NCBI GenBank assembly: GCA_020437105.1
Contig: JAGQWR010000019.1
Span: forward strand, 1-32,380
DNA: 32,380 bases
Source: Saprospiraceae bacterium
Lineage (GTDB): Bacteria; Bacteroidota; Bacteroidia; Chitinophagales; Saprospiraceae
Direction of reading: 5' to 3'
Below are positions 32,108 to 32,380 of the stretch, piece by piece. The translations under genes were made by a program, and so were the position numbers. Numbering within the stretch: position 1 is the stretch's first letter; each line of letters starts with the position of its first letter. The notes under the pieces are model-generated. The model saw nothing but the letters and a program-made list of their open reading frames with translations, did no database searches and was not told the origin of the DNA.

Positions 32108-32380
32108 CCCATTAAGTTAAGCCAAAAAATGGATTATATAAAGCCATTTAGAATCATTAATTTAGTAGGCAAACCGCTTTTATGTCAAAAACACTACAAC
32201 GTTACTATTCTGGTTTACGGCGACTGTTCCAACTATCATCCAAAACTCGCCAACAATACCTTTACGATCCTGTTAATCATTTCAGCCGTAAGAGGAAGCT
32301 TTGCTTCGATCGTACAGCCTGTTTAGTCCTTGGACTTTTAAAAAAAGCCTGCCTATAGAGCTCTTTGATTTCTTTGAATC
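32108..32380 (+). mobile_element. Left end of an IS4-like insertion sequence (partial)
   Basis: Starts at CCCATTAAGTTAAGC (32108-32122), taken as the left terminal repeat because the sequence has an inverted copy at 30698 and lies about 60 bases before a transposase start. The element continues beyond the window, so its other end, target duplication and length cannot be seen. Confidence 0.55.
32182..32380 (+). CDS. IS4-like transposase N-terminus, frame broken at A7
   Basis: ATG at 32182 gives 58 codons (MSKTLQRYYSGLRRLFQLSS, then YLYDPVNHFSRKRKLCFDRT, CLVLGLLKKACL) and stops at TAG 32356-32358. RKRKLCFDR followed by LLKK is the start of IS4-family transposases. In the -1 frame after the A run (32340-32346) the sequence continues SLPIELFDFFES, which is the expected next motif. 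Either an A was lost from the run or translation slips by -1 at A-AAA-AAA-G. The catalytic DDE region lies outside the window. Confidence 0.6.

Noticed and set aside
32099..32326. 75-codon + strand frame at the right edge
   Set aside because: It starts in the attC-like hairpin and runs out of frame with the transposase reading frame at 32182, which shows the family motif.
1..32380. tRNA, rRNA or known riboswitch
   Set aside because: No cloverleaf with a TTCGA-type loop, no rRNA core sequence and no riboswitch consensus was recognised by eye; a covariance-model scan would be needed for certainty.

Overview
The window looks like chromosomal DNA of a member of the Bacteroidota, most likely a Saprospiria-type bacterium. 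Support: two secreted proteins with type IX secretion (Por) C-terminal sorting tails, many lipoprotein signal peptides, promoter elements of the TAnnTTTG type, families typical of this phylum (the small lipoprotein at 312, DUF3500, a PorT-like barrel, the BlaI/M56 pair), and intergenic spacers filled with short degenerate repeats. The class-level assignment is an inference. No rRNA, tRNA or CRISPR array was seen.

Layout. 1-2.8 kb: a small lipoprotein, then a leftward operon (outer-membrane barrel, lipoprotein, Ppx/GppA phosphatase) with no or almost no gaps. 2.9-6.1 kb: a rightward block with a conserved 99-residue protein translationally coupled to a PhnP-like metallo-hydrolase, then fabG and an M43-type zinc protease. 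6.1-9 kb: a TIGR03032/DUF4915 protein, an alpha/beta hydrolase, a DUF2141 protein and a 43-residue membrane peptide. 9.0-11.8 kb: a BlaI-type repressor and an M56 (BlaR1-like) membrane protease with two clear operator palindromes on the promoter. 11.8-19.2 kb: a lipoprotein, an arylsulfotransferase-fold secreted protein, a GNAT-nitrilase fusion, an AGCS sodium/amino-acid symporter and a seven-helix membrane protein with a soluble C-terminal domain. 19.2-27.3 kb: an S9 peptidase, DUF1697, an LVIVD-repeat secreted protein, an unknown 156-residue protein, a DUF3500 lipoprotein and the water channel AqpZ.

From about 27.4 kb to the end the DNA is visibly more AT-rich, gene density falls and conserved housekeeping genes disappear. 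Here lie two membrane-anchored proteins of unknown function, an EGF-like lipoprotein, and a two-gene unit (Nudix hydrolase plus an HNH endonuclease with a PUA/EVE-like N-terminus) whose reading frames overlap by 4 bases. This unit is bounded by an attC-like imperfect hairpin on one side and by a matching attC half-site on the other. Both sites abut copies, in inverted orientation, of one 15-bp sequence. The right-hand copy leads into the start of an IS4-like transposase, whose frame is broken at a run of seven A, so that a -1 shift restores the family motif. My reading is a mobile defence-like cassette (modified-DNA restriction plus nucleotide sanitation) captured by an integron-like and IS-linked process. 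This is the part of the window most worth testing.

Intergenic spacers carry at least three dispersed repeat families: GGTCTA(A/G)-type degenerate tandems, including a six-unit 19-bp array; CCCGAT-N4-ATCGGG palindromes; and AT-rich AAAATTCAAAATT strings.
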